Source: Actinomycetes bacterium | GTDB lineage: Bacteria; Actinomycetota; Actinomycetes; Actinomycetales; Cellulomonadaceae | Assembly: GCA_023428465.1 (NCBI GenBank) | Contig: JAEYXM010000174.1 | Coordinates: forward strand, 1-5,516 | DNA length: 5,516 bases | Direction of reading: 5' to 3' | Shown: piece by piece, positions 5,383 to 5,516 of the stretch | How the letters are laid out: each line of letters begins with the position of its first letter | Position numbering within the stretch: the stretch's first letter is position 1 | Translations under genes and position numbers: made by a program | Notes under the pieces: generated by a model | Seen by the model: only the letters and a program-made list of their open reading frames with translations | Told to the model about the DNA's origin: nothing | Databases searched by the model: none

Positions 5383-5516
5383 CGGACCACCCGCCGGGGC
5401 GCGTGGTGGGTGTGCAGGTGGACGCGCCGCGGCGACGATGCAGGTGCGCCCGCCGTGAGCAGCCCGTGCACGACGCCGGGCACCGCCGCGGCGACGCCGC
5501 CGGCCGTGACCGGGCC
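5379..5516 (-). CDS. C-terminal end of probable NAD(P)H-hydrate dehydratase/epimerase (partial)
   Basis: Only the last 45 codons are inside the window; the gene continues past its right edge. The visible peptide starts GPVTAGGVAAAVPGVVHGLL, which resembles the GPVTA-x-x-V-x-x-A-x-P end of the C-terminal ADP/ATP-dependent NAD(P)HX dehydratase domain. That protein repairs hydrated NADH and NADPH, and its gene (nnr, yjeF) usually stands upstream of alr in actinobacteria, which supports the call. After this motif there is a tail of about 25 residues, Arg- and His-rich (HLHTHH), not typical of the domain. The stop overlaps the kinase start by four bases (ATGA). The identification rests on a short motif plus gene order, so it is moderate only. 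Confidence 0.62.
   Translation of the reverse strand, partial: GPVTAGGVAAAVPGVVHGLLTAGAPASSPRRVHLHTHHAPRRVVR

Noticed and set aside
1..5516. CRISPR arrays, tRNA or rRNA genes, insertion sequences, toxin-antitoxin or defence genes
   Set aside because: No regularly spaced repeats, no tRNA or rRNA segments that I can recognise, and no transposase or defence motifs are visible; the coding content is a conserved housekeeping cluster.

Overview
The window is very GC-rich DNA with almost only G or C at third codon positions and several GTG starts. Together with the gene order, this points to a high-GC actinomycete. A Micrococcales or Cellulomonas-like organism is my guess from general style, not from a search. 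Every credible gene reads on the minus strand, so the biological order runs from the right end of the window to the left.

Reading in that direction, the window opens with the last 45 codons of what is probably the NAD(P)H-hydrate dehydratase (nnr family) at 5516-5379. Its stop overlaps the start of a small P-loop kinase of the uridine kinase/pantothenate kinase-like superfamily (5382-4744). Sixteen bases later comes alanine racemase alr (4727-3528). Its stop overlaps the GTG start of tsaE (3531-3025). A 210-base gap follows, holding a striking nested palindrome flanked by G-runs on opposite strands. Then come tsaB (2814-2116), rimI (2119-1538, again joined by a GTGA overlap), a 165-base gap with a possible leaderless promoter, and tsaD (1372-320). 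After tsaD there is a G-rich spacer and the start of a signal-peptide-bearing gene at 219.

This is the familiar actinobacterial cluster nnr-alr-tsaE-tsaB-rimI-tsaD. TsaD, TsaB and TsaE together transfer threonylcarbamoyl to A37 of ANN-decoding tRNAs (t6A). The enzyme that makes threonylcarbamoyl-AMP (TsaC/Sua5) is not in the window. RimI-type acetyltransferases modify protein N-termini. Alr supplies D-alanine for peptidoglycan. The nnr product repairs hydrated NAD(P)H. The less usual member is the kinase wedged between nnr and alr.

The coding content is otherwise ordinary. What deserves attention is non-coding: (1) a perfect 76-bp inverted repeat at the left edge (1-76 against 156-231) that copies a ribosome-binding site, start codon and signal-peptide region back on itself, most likely a fold-back assembly or amplification artefact at a contig end; (2) the nested palindrome between tsaE and tsaB; (3) the G-quadruplex-type tracts; and (4) the leaderless start of tsaD. 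I do not see a new multi-gene system here.
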